DNA from: Mycolicibacterium fallax
Lineage (GTDB): Bacteria; Actinomycetota; Actinomycetes; Mycobacteriales; Mycobacteriaceae
NCBI RefSeq assembly: GCF_010726955.1
Contig: NZ_AP022603.1
Coordinates: 3,162,001-3,226,000, forward strand
Length of the DNA stretch: 64,000 nt
Direction of reading: 5' to 3'
The notes below the pieces were generated by a model. It was given only the letters and a program-made list of their open reading frames with translations. It was not told the DNA's origin and searched no databases. The number at the start of each line of letters is the position of its first letter. The stretch's first letter is position 1. Shown piece after piece: positions 45,278 through 54,081 of this stretch. The position numbers were made by a program, and so were the translations under genes.

Positions 45278-46378
45278 ATGGCGAGGATTGAAATTCCCTA
45301 TCTCCATAGGAGAGGAGGGCACTGTGGTTCCGGTGCGCTGCGTGACCTTACTGAATGGGCACAACTAGGATGGGGGACAGAAACACTCAGTGAAGGATTG
45401 GTCTTCACCCTCGGCGGAGCCTTGGACTTCTCGTACGTCCGCTCTACGCAATTGTTTCCCCAGATCTACCTGGTAGGACGAGGAAGCGACCTGGAAAAAG
45501 ACTACCTCTCCCGAGTTGGTGCAAACTGCGTCGTGCGATCGACCGATGACGCAGACGTGGGATGGTCATTTGTTACCGACGAAGTCGACAAGGGCCGACC
45601 CGTCATGGTCTGGGCTGACATCGGCGAACTTCCTTACCTGCGCGTCCGATTGCACATGAGCCGTCACGACATCGTCATCACCGGATATGATGACGAACAA
45701 GGGGTTGCCTATGTGGTCGATAATGACCGCGAGACCACCCAAACGGTGGCTTATGATGACCTGCGCCGGGCGCGGTCCTCGGTAGGGTTCCCTACACCGA
45801 CCCGGCACACCACATATCACGTCGACTGGCCGGAGCGAGTGCCCGACCTTGGGCCGATTGCCGCCACTGCATTAGCCGCGAGCGCAGCTTTCATGCGCGG
45901 CGGTGCCGTAGGTGCGCCGCTACTGCGCATCGAGGCAGCTGAAGTCGAGGCTTCCGGTTTGAAGGGTGTGCAGGAGTTCGCCGATGACGTACGGCATTGG
46001 CCAACGGTGTTTGATGACGACGCCCTGACCGCGGCATTGTTCGGGCTCGGGGCGTTCATCGAGAAAGCCGGAACCGGTGGCGGGCTCTTTCGTATGCTGC
46101 AAGCACAAGGTTGCCAGAATATCGCCGATCTCCTCGGGGACGCCGCCGCAGCCGAAGCGGCGGCCGCGGCCCGACACGCTTCCCAAGCGTGGTCTGAGCT
46201 TGCGGCCGCAGCCACCGATGCCGGCACATCGCTACGGAGTCGTAGTCTCGCTGCGGCCAAAATCGCCGCGACGATCCCGGACTCCGAAACACGCCTCGTC
46301 GAAGCCCTCGAAACGGCCAGTCGATCCGTTGGCACTGTCGATACCGGCCTCGAGGCTTATCTGAAAGGCTATCTGTGA
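45278..46378 (+). CDS. BtrH-like N-terminal domain protein (papain-fold, DUF4872)
   Basis: The 366-residue protein has the BtrH_N/C39-like pattern: Cys16 in RRGGHCGSGALRDL, His130 in SRHDIVITGYDD and Asp148 in VVDND, a plausible Cys-His-Asp triad. The C-terminal half is Ala-rich and helical (DUF4872-like). BtrH in butirosin synthesis is an acyltransferase that moves an amino-acyl group from an acyl carrier protein to an aminoglycoside; no carrier protein or aminoglycoside genes are near, so the substrate here is unknown. ATG 45278 follows GAGGAAG. The stop overlaps the transglutaminase-like gene by 4 nt. Confidence 0.75.
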   Translation: MARIEIPYLHRRGGHCGSGALRDLTEWAQLGWGTETLSEGLVFTLGGALDFSYVRSTQLFPQIYLVGRGSDLEKDYLSRVGANCVVRSTDDADVGWSFVTDEVDKGRPVMVWADIGELPYLRVRLHMSRHDIVITGYDDEQGVAYVVDNDRETTQTVAYDDLRRARSSVGFPTPTRHTTYHVDWPERVPDLGPIAATALAASAAFMRGGAVGAPLLRIEAAEVEASGLKGVQEFADDVRHWPTVFDDDALTAALFGLGAFIEKAGTGGGLFRMLQAQGCQNIADLLGDAAAAEAAAAARHASQAWSELAAAATDAGTSLRSRSLAAAKIAATIPDSETRLVEALETASRSVGTVDTGLEAYLKGYL

Positions 46379-47043
46379 GCGACACTTCAAACGAATCGAG
46401 TTTCCTGGAGACAACTGGGTTCCTCGATTGGCAGCACGACGATGTACAGCGCTTCACCGAGGACGCGGTCGGTGACGTTCGTGACCCTGTGCAGAAGGCG
46501 AGGTTGATCTTCACCGCTGTGCGGGACAGGATTTGGTACGATCCCTATAGCACCGACGACGATCCCGAGCATTATCGGGCGAGCTATGTAGCGACAGCGT
46601 CGAGGGCGTATTGCATACCGAAGGCGGTGCTGCTGACCGCGGCAGCTCGTGCGGCGGGCATTCCGGCCCGGCTCGGATTCGCGGACGTGCGCAACCATCT
46701 GCAGACCACCACATTGCGTGCCCGGATGGGAGGTACCGACGTGTTCGTCTACCACGGATATAGCGAATTACAACTCAACAACCGCTGGGTGAAGGCTACT
46801 CCGGCGTTCAATGCCGAGCTCTGCGCGCGATTCGGTGTACCTCCGATCGACTTCGACGGCCACACCGATGCGCTCCTCCATGCCTACGACGGTGGGGGAA
46901 GCCAACACATGGAGTACCTCAACGACCGCGGTTGGTACCACGATCTCCCCTTCACCGACATCGTTACAGAGTTGCATCACCGGTACGGCCCGCTCATGGC
47001 TGGTGCTGGAGCCCAGCGTGACGCCTTCTCCCAGGAGTTGTGA
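46375..47043 (+). CDS. Transglutaminase-like cysteine-protease-fold protein
   Basis: The 222-residue protein starts GTG 46375 inside the preceding stop. The transglutaminase core shows RIWYDPY, Cys80 in RAYCIPKAVLLTAAARAAGIPARLGF (the nucleophile and following helix are clear), His127 in YHGYSEL and NRWVKATPAFN, where the usual acidic residue of the triad is not evident. Such proteins may be peptidases, amidases or acyltransferases. With the BtrH-like gene it forms a tightly coupled pair of two different papain-fold enzymes. Confidence 0.8.
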   Translation: MSDTSNESSFLETTGFLDWQHDDVQRFTEDAVGDVRDPVQKARLIFTAVRDRIWYDPYSTDDDPEHYRASYVATASRAYCIPKAVLLTAAARAAGIPARLGFADVRNHLQTTTLRARMGGTDVFVYHGYSELQLNNRWVKATPAFNAELCARFGVPPIDFDGHTDALLHAYDGGGSQHMEYLNDRGWYHDLPFTDIVTELHHRYGPLMAGAGAQRDAFSQEL

Positions 47044-47297
47044 GGCGCTGCGGACTGTGTGCCAGTTCATTGTGACGCGATCTGGCCGGCTATGAATACA
47101 CTGCAGTCCAAGGGATTACGGGCAGGACCAGATAGCCGACAGTGTCCTAATCGGAAGGTGTGTCGCAGCGATGATCTCGGCGGGCTAACGAGTCCTACAT
47201 ACATATCTACCGGCGATCAGCCCAGTCGACGCCGGCGCAATTCTTCAGTCGTGTGGTGAACCACGCGCTACGAGGGTCTATTTAGGAGGGTTTCGTC

Positions 47298-47852
47298 ATC
47301 GAAGAGCAAGCGGAAGAAGATTCGGCCATCGCATGGTGGCATAGCTTTCAGGATCGTGCTGTCGCCGCCGACGGCGACTACCTTGATGCGCACCACCCGT
47401 GGTGCCTTGGTTGCGGCACAGACAATCCGCACGGTCATCGCCTGCGAGCGCGTCGGCATGGCGACGGGGTGGGTGCCAGGCATATCTTCGACGGCAGACA
47501 TCGCGGCGCACCCGGTATCGCACATGGCGGCGCAGTCATGACCGTACTCGACGACATGGTGGGCATGTTGCTGTACGTCGTCGGTGAGATGGCCGTCACC
47601 CGCAGGTTCGATACCGAGTTCTACGCGCCGGTGTTGCTGGGGGTCCCCTACGAGGTCAGCGCGGAGCTGGTGTCCAAGACCGGCCGGAAACTCGAAGTCC
47701 GGACAGAATTGCGCGAGGAGACTACCGGTCAGCTAGTCGCGTCCGCCTCAGGGTTATTCGTCGTCGTCACGATGGCGCACTTCACTAGTTCCATACAGAA
47801 GGCGACTTCGACACCCTGCATTGTGCGGTCACCCAGGGAGGGAAGATGCTGA
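47298..47852 (+). CDS. Hotdog-fold (PaaI-type) thioesterase, apparent ATC start
   Basis: From 47298 the frame reads IEEQAEEDSAIAWW, then HHPWCLGCGTDNPHGHRL and GAPGIAHGGAVMTVLDDM, the latter the hotdog catalytic region, with DTEFYAPVLLG after it. The family N-terminal block would be lost if the GTG at 47469 were used. A strong AGGAGGG at 47284-47290 sits 7 nt before ATC 47298, while an in-frame TAG at 47283-47285 excludes any earlier start. There is no ATG, GTG or TTG between. Either ATC initiates or an ATG has mutated. The enzyme would hydrolyse an acyl-CoA. Confidence 0.75.
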   Translation: MEEQAEEDSAIAWWHSFQDRAVAADGDYLDAHHPWCLGCGTDNPHGHRLRARRHGDGVGARHIFDGRHRGAPGIAHGGAVMTVLDDMVGMLLYVVGEMAVTRRFDTEFYAPVLLGVPYEVSAELVSKTGRKLEVRTELREETTGQLVASASGLFVVVTMAHFTSSIQKATSTPCIVRSPREGRC

Positions 47853-48033
47853 GCACCAGCCTTGGAGGTGGCGCACGGCTGGCCGCGCGCGTTCCACGTC
47901 TCTTACCCCGCTCGACGCAAACATCATCAACGCACTCATGTACCTGGTCGCCGAGGATCACCTCCACCAGACGGCGGCCACGGGTCAGCGCCGTCGTATT
48001 CGACGGCCCGCGCCCGCGCACAGGAGACCGGTC

Positions 48034-49083
48034 ATGAGCACCTACGGCCTGTCGGTTCTCGGCGCGGATTTGAAGTCACTGGCCCAGACCGCACACGCCG
48101 CCGATGCGGCCGGGTTCGACGCCGTATGGGCCTCGGAGTTCTACTCCCGGTCGGGTTCGATCTCCATGGCCGCGATGGCCAACTGCACACAGAACTGCCG
48201 GATCGGTTCCTCCATTCTCTACGGCGTCGGCCGAAGCCCCCTGGTGCTGGCCACCGAGGCGCGTGATCTCGACGAACTCTCCAACGGACGGCTGGTGCTG
48301 GGCATCGGCAACGGCACCAAGCGGATGATGAGCGACTGGCACGGCGTGCCCGACACCTCCGCGCCCGCGCTGCGGATGGAAGAACTCGTGATGCTGCTGC
48401 GCCGGATATGGAACCTGCATGAAGGCCCGATCCATCACGAGGGTCGTTTTTACAGAATGAATCTCACGCCGACCGGCGACGTGGGACCCTCCAGCCGGCC
48501 GATCCCGATCGTCACCGCCGGTGTCCGGCCTCGGATGTGCGAGGCGGCCGGGCGGGTGGCCGACGGGCTGGCCGGACATCCCCTGTTCACCACCACCTAC
48601 GTCGAGGAGATCGTCCGGCCCGCTATCGCCAGGGGTGCCGCGCACACCGGCCGCGACCCCAATGACGTGGAAATTATTTCCATGGTGATGTGCGCCATCC
48701 ACGACGACGCCGAGGTCGCCAGGCGCGAACTGGCGCAGCAGATTGCGTTCTACTCCTCGGTCAAATCCTACGAGACGGTACTTGATGTGAACGGCTTCGC
48801 CAGCGAAGGCCGAACCATCCGGGAAGCATTCGCCCAGCGCGATTTCCCGGCGATGTTCGCCGCGGTGTCCGAGGAGATGATCGACACCATGGGCGTCGCG
48901 GGGACGGCACACGAGGTCCGTGAACAGCTGAGACGCTACGACGGCGTCCTCGACCACATCATGCTGTATTCACCATCGGTTGGCATCGCTCCCGAGCGCG
49001 TGCAGCAAAACCTCGACAGCATCATTCGGGAATGCTCGCCCGCCTCGATGTCGCCAGGGCAGTCCGGTCCACGTTCAATCTGA
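48034..49083 (+). CDS. Luciferase-like (LLM) flavin/F420-dependent oxidoreductase
   Basis: The 349-residue TIM-barrel oxidoreductase has MSTYGLSVLGADLK at the start, AGFDAVWASEFYSR, the LATEARDLDELSNGRLVLGIGNG segment typical of this family (here broken by its usual helices) and PIPIVTAGVRPRMCEAAG. ATG 48034 follows CAGGAG. Mycobacteria have many F420-dependent members, but the cofactor cannot be assigned here. It is separated from the thioesterase by 181 bp without a clear gene. Confidence 0.85.
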   Translation: MSTYGLSVLGADLKSLAQTAHAADAAGFDAVWASEFYSRSGSISMAAMANCTQNCRIGSSILYGVGRSPLVLATEARDLDELSNGRLVLGIGNGTKRMMSDWHGVPDTSAPALRMEELVMLLRRIWNLHEGPIHHEGRFYRMNLTPTGDVGPSSRPIPIVTAGVRPRMCEAAGRVADGLAGHPLFTTTYVEEIVRPAIARGAAHTGRDPNDVEIISMVMCAIHDDAEVARRELAQQIAFYSSVKSYETVLDVNGFASEGRTIREAFAQRDFPAMFAAVSEEMIDTMGVAGTAHEVREQLRRYDGVLDHIMLYSPSVGIAPERVQQNLDSIIRECSPASMSPGQSGPRSI

Positions 49084-49124
49084 TCCACGCATTGCCGCCG
49101 AAGTTGACCCGCCGAGGTGAATGA

Positions 49125-49810
49125 GTGAGCGACAGTCAGCCAGCGCCGGTCCCTGACGATGACGTGGACCCGCGGCGAATCCGGTCTCGAAATCGACTGC
49201 TGGATGCAGCCGCGACCCTTCTGAGCACTGGCGGCGTGGAAGCCGTCACGATCGATGCCGTCACCAAAGCGTCCAAAGTGGCCAGAACCACGCTTTACCG
49301 CCATTTCCAAAGTTCGTCGCACCTGCTCGCAGCCACGTTCGAACGCTTGCTTCCCCAGGTGACGACTCCGGTACCGACCAGCGGCCCTCTGCGTGACCAG
49401 TTGATCGAATTGCTAAGCCGCCAAGCCGCTCTTTTCAACGACGCGCCACTGCATGTCACGACGCTGGCATGGCTGTCCCTTGGTCCCACCGGCCCGACGA
49501 ACGAAGCCGATGATCGACACACATCCGGCGCGTTGCGGGCCCGAGTCGTCGACCAGTACCGGCAACCGTTCGACGCCAACTCTCTAGCCCGACGGCGCAA
49601 GCCGAGTTGGAGAACTTCGACCGAGAACTGGCGCTGTGCCAACTGGTCGGCCCACTGGCGTTTGCCCGGATGACCGGCATTCGCGCCATCACTCACGACG
49701 ACTGCGTGAACCTCGTCGATGGCTTTCTCGCCGCCCACTGCAAGAGCGACGATGGCGAGACCAAGCGCGTGAAGGCCGCCAGTCTGCATGCAGGGCGACC
49801 GCTCGCATAG
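49125..49810 (+). pseudogene. TetR-family regulator with a single frameshift
   Basis: GTG 49125 follows GAGGTG. The N-terminal domain is intact (NRLLDAAATLLSTGGVEAVTIDAV, then VARTTLYRHF; the two helices are shown separately). The first frame loses family resemblance after FDANSL and ends at 49673. Another frame carries the end of the protein: SPTAQAELENFDRELALC and LVGPLAFARMTGI, ending TAG 49808-49810. One missing base near 49583-49587 explains the break. It may be a decayed regulator or a sequencing error. Confidence 0.75.
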
Positions 49811-50294
49811 CCCTCTAGCACAACGAGTTTCACTGCGCCCAGTCTGGCTGGTCTTCGAACTTTCCTCTGCACTCCAGTCACGTCGGCGATGGCACCGGCG
49901 AAATGTTCGCCGTCACTCGCTAGGGGCCGTGCACGCAGATCGCAGGCATGCCCACGACGACTATGTCGGGCCAGGCGACGTGAACCGCCTCAGCGTTCGC
50001 AGTGCGGTTGCTCGCGTTGAGACCCCGTAGCACTTTCGTCAATGGCATTGCGGATCGATGCGTGTTTATCGTCCGACGAAAAGTGATCGTGCTGGCCCCA
50101 GAGTGCAAGAGGTGTGTCGGAATTGGAGGAACTGGCTGGCAGGGATGGCTTGGTGGCAAGCGGGGCGGGTTACTCGGCAGTGACGACAGCGGCCGGGGCG
50201 CGCCATCGGAAGTGACGCTGAGCGACGCGCGGAACTGAGACGAATGTGGCTGTGGTCGTGGACCAAACCTCGTGTTGCTTCGTAGGTTGTCGAC
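49811..50294. other. Intergenic stretch, possible left boundary of integrative element
   Basis: No convincing gene, RNA or terminator was seen. The catabolic genes end before it and genes of mobile-element character begin after it, so the left end of the first integrative element may lie here. A copy of the tRNA-Pro attachment core was looked for and not found. Confidence 0.4.
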
Positions 50295-51092
50295 ATGACT
50301 GCTGTGTCGAAACTGGAGGCGCGTCGTCGCGCCGTCGAGGCGCAACGCCGAGCGAACGAAGTGCGAGCGCAGCAGGACCGTGCCAACGCCGATGACGCGA
50401 CCGCCGTTCGGGCGTTGATCGGACGCCTGCAGGATGTGGACGAATGGCAGGCCCGTCGCGTCGCGCAGTCTCGCCAGCAAGCGGAGGCGGAGGCGCAGCG
50501 CAGGCGCAGCCGCTATTACGCGGAAGCCTGTGCATCGATCAAGGACATGCGGGAACGTGGCGCGACGTTGGCGGCTATCGCCGAGCTGGTCGGTGTTGAT
50601 GTCAGAGAGATACGCGCGCTGCTGCGCAGCAAGGCGGCGAAAACCGTTAAGAAGCAACCGGCTGCGCGCGCTGATGCATGGCGCGACGCTCGTGTGGACA
50701 CGGAGTGGCCGCGGTGCGTGCGATGCGATGTGTTGATGATGGATCCTGAAGACAGGCCACGTCGCGGACGCCGCCGGCTCTACTGCTCGGACACGTGTCG
50801 GCGCGACTCATCTGCTGCACGCATGGCTGCCGAGCGCCACGGAACGCCGATCCGCGTCGTCGAGGTGCCGAGGGCCGGTTCCGCGACCGACCTCGCCCTG
50901 ACGCCTGAAGATTCACCGGCTCCTGTCCCTGTCAGCGCGCTCGACGCCGCAGACATTGCCTCCCGGGACGAGCGGGCGCTGTGCACGCTGCTAGCGAGGC
51001 TCACGGAACGGGCACGGCACAAGGACCTCGACCGAGCGACTCTGACGGCGGCGCGTGATCTCGCCAAAGCTGTTTATCCGTATCGCGCCTGA
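50295..51092 (+). CDS. Hypothetical protein: coiled coil, HTH and zinc-finger-like segments
   Basis: The 265-residue protein is not recognised as a named family. Residues 1-75 are charged and helical (ARRRAVEAQRRANEVRAQQD), suggesting a coiled coil. A resolvase-like HTH follows near 95-115 (GATLAAIAELVGVDVREI). Then come CVRCDVLM and YCSDTCRR, whose four cysteines could bind zinc, and an acidic linker with a helical end (LTERARHKDLDRATL). The composition suggests a DNA-binding accessory protein of the mobile element. ATG 50295 has no strong Shine-Dalgarno. Confidence 0.6.
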   Translation: MTAVSKLEARRRAVEAQRRANEVRAQQDRANADDATAVRALIGRLQDVDEWQARRVAQSRQQAEAEAQRRRSRYYAEACASIKDMRERGATLAAIAELVGVDVREIRALLRSKAAKTVKKQPAARADAWRDARVDTEWPRCVRCDVLMMDPEDRPRRGRRRLYCSDTCRRDSSAARMAAERHGTPIRVVEVPRAGSATDLALTPEDSPAPVPVSALDAADIASRDERALCTLLARLTERARHKDLDRATLTAARDLAKAVYPYRA

Positions 51093-51400
51093 ACGGCTCA
51101 GCAACCGTATCGATCATCTGGTCGTCAACGCCCGTTGTGCCCGCGTGATGCGCGCTGCGTAACCTGGGTCACGTGGCAGATAACCCGCCAGGCAATCGAT
51201 GTGCGTCCTGCGCAACATCGGCATCGGCGTTGCCGAGCGCCCTAGGGCGGATCCGTCGCCAGTGAGCGCAGTCGCTCGTAACCTGCCTTCTGACTCCGCG
51301 ATCCGGCCGGGAGCGGACCGCGGCGTGCTTCGATAGGTACGTGGGGCCACCCTGTCCGAAATCAGCTGTGCGATTGGTGAGGCGGACACCCCGAGTGGGT
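51093..51400. other. Gap between convergent genes, nothing recognised
   Basis: Lies between the convergent HTH/zinc-type gene and the SQTCDI-motif gene. No strong hairpin with T tract and no coding frame of interest was noticed. Confidence 0.45.
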
Positions 51401-52282
51401 CTATGCAAACCGTCCGCGCTCGAGAGTCGGCGCTTCGATGGGTACCGACGCGCGATAGAGTCGCACGGGGCATTTGTCGACCGTGAGGAAATGGATTGGT
51501 TCCCAAGTAATCCCGGCGGCGTTCAATGACTTCCGATGGGACTTCCATTCGTCGCGAAGCGGTTTCTTCTCCGACGGTCCGAAGCGGACGTCTGTCAGCA
51601 CGAGTAGTCGCACACGCTTCGGATACAGTGTGGTCCCCTCGACGATCTCCAAACGAAGCTGTTCGACGTCATCGCACCAGTCCTGCGACTTCTTCGCCTT
51701 CGAAATGAGTTTGCGCAGAGCTTCGAATACCGGACCGGCAAGCGCATCGTGCACAGCAGGCCGGCCAAGTTTGCTGGCAAGGCGCTGTCCGAGAATGAGC
51801 TCGTCCTCAATCGAGGCGAACCCCACGACCGGTTCCTGCGCAGCGAGCAAACCCTTGCTGACCGGAACGATCGCGCGCAGGTCCACGGCCGAAACCGCTC
51901 CAGGAACCGGAGGCTCACTTAGCCAGACGTAGTCGGAGAGCTGATGGTCTTTGATCTGCTGGACCTTCTCCGTCGAAAAGACTGAGATGTCGCGTACCGG
52001 GCATGCCTGCACCAGCGGATGCCGCATCCCGGGACCGCCCGCAATGTCGCAGGTCTGTGACACCACCGCGGCATACCCGCTGTCGCTCAATGGTGCTGAC
52101 CGAGCACGCACCTCACCCAACGCTCCATCGGCAGCGGGTTCTCCGGTTACAGGGTCATCTACCCACGCTGGGACGATCCATGCGCCGCGATCCATCGGGA
52201 GAAGATGCCCTTGCCGCCACCGCTCCAGAGCGAGAAGCGTGTGCGGGGGCCATCGCTCCGGCAGGAGTCGATCAATAGTCAC
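51401..52282 (-). CDS. Unknown protein with VVSQTCDIA motif, third gene of a coupled module
   Basis: The 293-residue protein starts at GTG 52282, overlapping the upstream stop. The most distinctive segment is SGYAAVVSQTCDIAGGPG near residues 68-85. The rest includes a mostly beta and mixed region (LSDYVWLSEPPVPGA) and a helical LRKLISKAKKSQDWCDD segment. No signal peptide, membrane segment or known catalytic motif was identified. SQTCDI-type segments occur, as far as I recall, in poorly described proteins of mobile loci. Its tight coupling to the HTH protein and the TIGR04255-like protein argues for a shared role. Confidence 0.6.
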   Translation of the reverse strand: MTIDRLLPERWPPHTLLALERWRQGHLLPMDRGAWIVPAWVDDPVTGEPAADGALGEVRARSAPLSDSGYAAVVSQTCDIAGGPGMRHPLVQACPVRDISVFSTEKVQQIKDHQLSDYVWLSEPPVPGAVSAVDLRAIVPVSKGLLAAQEPVVGFASIEDELILGQRLASKLGRPAVHDALAGPVFEALRKLISKAKKSQDWCDDVEQLRLEIVEGTTLYPKRVRLLVLTDVRFGPSEKKPLRDEWKSHRKSLNAAGITWEPIHFLTVDKCPVRLYRASVPIEAPTLERGRFA

Positions 52283-53031
52283 CGGGCGAATCCGTCCTCG
52301 ACGTTCTCGGTCACCACCGGACCACCGGTTCGAATGATCGGTGTCTCGACGTGTTCGGCGATCCCCTCGTATACCGAAGTGCCGATCTCTCGCCGAGGGA
52401 ACGGCGTCCGATCCACAGCCAGGTCAACGAGGTCGTCGAACCGGCCGTCGAGTAGTGCGGAGGCTCGCTTCTTGTCGGCACGCAGCCACCTGTTCATCGG
52501 CTGGTCCAGTGTGCTGCGGAGGTCGTCGACGGCGTCCGCCAACTCCCACAGTCCACCCAAGCTGGCTACACGGGGCCGGCTGGCGGGGGGCTTTGCCGCC
52601 CACGAGTGGAACGTGCGCTTGTTGATGCCGGTGGCCTTGAACATCTCCTTCTGCGTTAGGCCCAGTTCGGCTCGGATTCGTTCGAAGGCATCAAGAACGT
52701 CGACCGTCTCGTCGACCTGTTGCTCGTCGGACAGCACCGTATCGATGAATGTATACGGCATCGTCAACCACAGCGCCGAGCCCGGAAGGTTCATCTGCCC
52801 GTCGAGACTCTTGAAAACTTCGACGCGAACCTGATCCCATCCGCACGGGTCGAGGGCTCCAGAGAAATGCGCGACGACATCCCGCAACCCCGGCGATGAA
52901 CTCATCTCCACGAACGTGCTGGACCAGAGTCCGTCCTCGCAAGGGGCCGGGTACAGGCCCTTTTGTGCTCGGGCCCAGGAAGGTGACCGGAGCACGCGGG
53001 AGCCGGTCGGCTGCTGCTCCATGATCGTCAT
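52279..53031 (-). CDS. HTH-domain protein, middle gene of a coupled module
   Basis: The 250-residue protein starts at ATG 53031 in ATGA overlap with the preceding stop, and its stop overlaps the next start. The centre carries an Xre-like HTH: AFERIRAELGLTQKEMFKAT followed by GINKRTFHSWAAKPP. The N-terminal 110 residues form an unrecognised domain (SSTFVEMSSSPGLRDV, then VEVFKSLDGQM). The C-terminal part after the HTH resembles the extended tail of MbcA/ParS/Xre-like antitoxins only loosely (ELADAVDDLRSTLDQPMNRW). It may regulate the module or act as an antitoxin-like partner. Confidence 0.65.
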   Translation of the reverse strand: MTIMEQQPTGSRVLRSPSWARAQKGLYPAPCEDGLWSSTFVEMSSSPGLRDVVAHFSGALDPCGWDQVRVEVFKSLDGQMNLPGSALWLTMPYTFIDTVLSDEQQVDETVDVLDAFERIRAELGLTQKEMFKATGINKRTFHSWAAKPPASRPRVASLGGLWELADAVDDLRSTLDQPMNRWLRADKKRASALLDGRFDDLVDLAVDRTPFPRREIGTSVYEGIAEHVETPIIRTGGPVVTENVEDGFAR

Positions 53032-53864
53032 TTCGCGCTCCCTTCTCGAAGCTCTTTCAGGTAGGTATCGGTAACCGACGCCTGAAAAAGTGACAACGAA
53101 GTGCGGTTCAGCCGCTCCGCTGAGATGACGACCTCTCGCACGTCGAACGTGAATGAGGAGTGGCGGAACACGTCCGTATCGAGTAGATACTGCACGCACT
53201 TGCCCGAATCATCGCGAACTGGTCCATGCCGCAGCAACGCGCCGTGATGATCATCAAGCCGGATCTCCACCTGCTGTTGAGCACCTCGAACACTGCCGCC
53301 GAACACTGGGTTAAGCACAGGGCCCAGAAGGGTGTCGTCGATCCGGCCACGCCAAGCCTCTGCAGAGTTGAACCCACTGTCATGGAAGCGGTCGACGTAC
53401 CGCAGACCGATGCGGTGCACCAACGATGGCTTGACTAACCGTCCGAGAGATTCGACCAGAACGGTTAGCGGAGCCTTCATGCTGGTACGCCACCGCTCGT
53501 AGCGGTTGACCTGCATGATCAGGATGTCGGGCATGAGCGTGACGTGTGCTCCGTCCGCGGAAGCAATTTGCCACCCACTGGACTCCGCTGCCACCTGGGC
53601 AACGCCGTTGGCCCCGAAGTCGATCCTCATCTGCTGTTGAACGGTGGGTTGAATGCTCGGGAAGTCCACCCCCGTGTTCTCCACAAGGTCGTCCCGGAAA
53701 GCAGCGGCGACCTCCGGTGTGATCTCGTCGGTACGGGCGGTATACCGGATCTCGATCACTGCGACTTCGAGGGGAGCGTTTCCGAGCAGGGTCGGATCGG
53801 CCGAGGGCAGCCCCCCCAATGGAACGTCCTCAGCTGGGCGAAGTGTGTGTGGATCGATGGTCAT
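53028..53864 (-). CDS. TIGR04255-like protein, first gene of a coupled module
   Basis: The 278-residue protein starts MTIDPHTLRPAED at ATG 53864. It has the features of the sporadically distributed TIGR04255 family: an early beta strand LEVAVIEIRYTA, a central SSGWQIASADGAHVTLMPD strand pair with MQVNRYERW, and VHRIGLRYVDRF. Such proteins are patchily distributed and not functionally described to my knowledge. It opens a three-gene set whose neighbours overlap by 4 nt, transcribed from the direct-repeat region just upstream. Confidence 0.65.
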   Translation of the reverse strand: MTIDPHTLRPAEDVPLGGLPSADPTLLGNAPLEVAVIEIRYTARTDEITPEVAAAFRDDLVENTGVDFPSIQPTVQQQMRIDFGANGVAQVAAESSGWQIASADGAHVTLMPDILIMQVNRYERWRTSMKAPLTVLVESLGRLVKPSLVHRIGLRYVDRFHDSGFNSAEAWRGRIDDTLLGPVLNPVFGGSVRGAQQQVEIRLDDHHGALLRHGPVRDDSGKCVQYLLDTDVFRHSSFTFDVREVVISAERLNRTSLSLFQASVTDTYLKELREGSAK

Positions 53865-53880
53865 ACTGTCCTGTCCATAG

Positions 53881-53916
53881 AGATGCACCTTAGATGCACC
53901 TACCGACAAGTGTAGG
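53881..53916. promoter_or_regulatory. Tandem direct repeat and inverted repeat before the module
   Basis: AGATGCACCT occurs at 53881-53890 and again at 53892-53901, an 11-bp period equal to one helical turn. The second copy leads into CCTAC-N7-GTAGG (53899-53916). The site lies 17 bp upstream of the TIGR04255-like start, a natural operator for the module HTH protein. Confidence 0.5.
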
Positions 53917-54081
53917 CGCTATCGTCAGAGATGAGGAGCAGGAGAGGCAGCGCCCCCGGTCCGGAAATAGCGAACGCGGCTTCAAGGGATCTATGCGCCG
54001 CTCGATCGCATCTCGTCTGTCGACACGGGAGTGCGAAAGGCCATTTCGAAGCGGATGGTGCCGCCGCAAAACGGAACCTAC

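Noticed and set aside
47853-48033. Possible SDR C-terminal relic (LDANIINALMYLVAED)
   Set aside because: Only one short stretch vaguely resembles an SDR end, with no cofactor or active-site motif; too weak to annotate.
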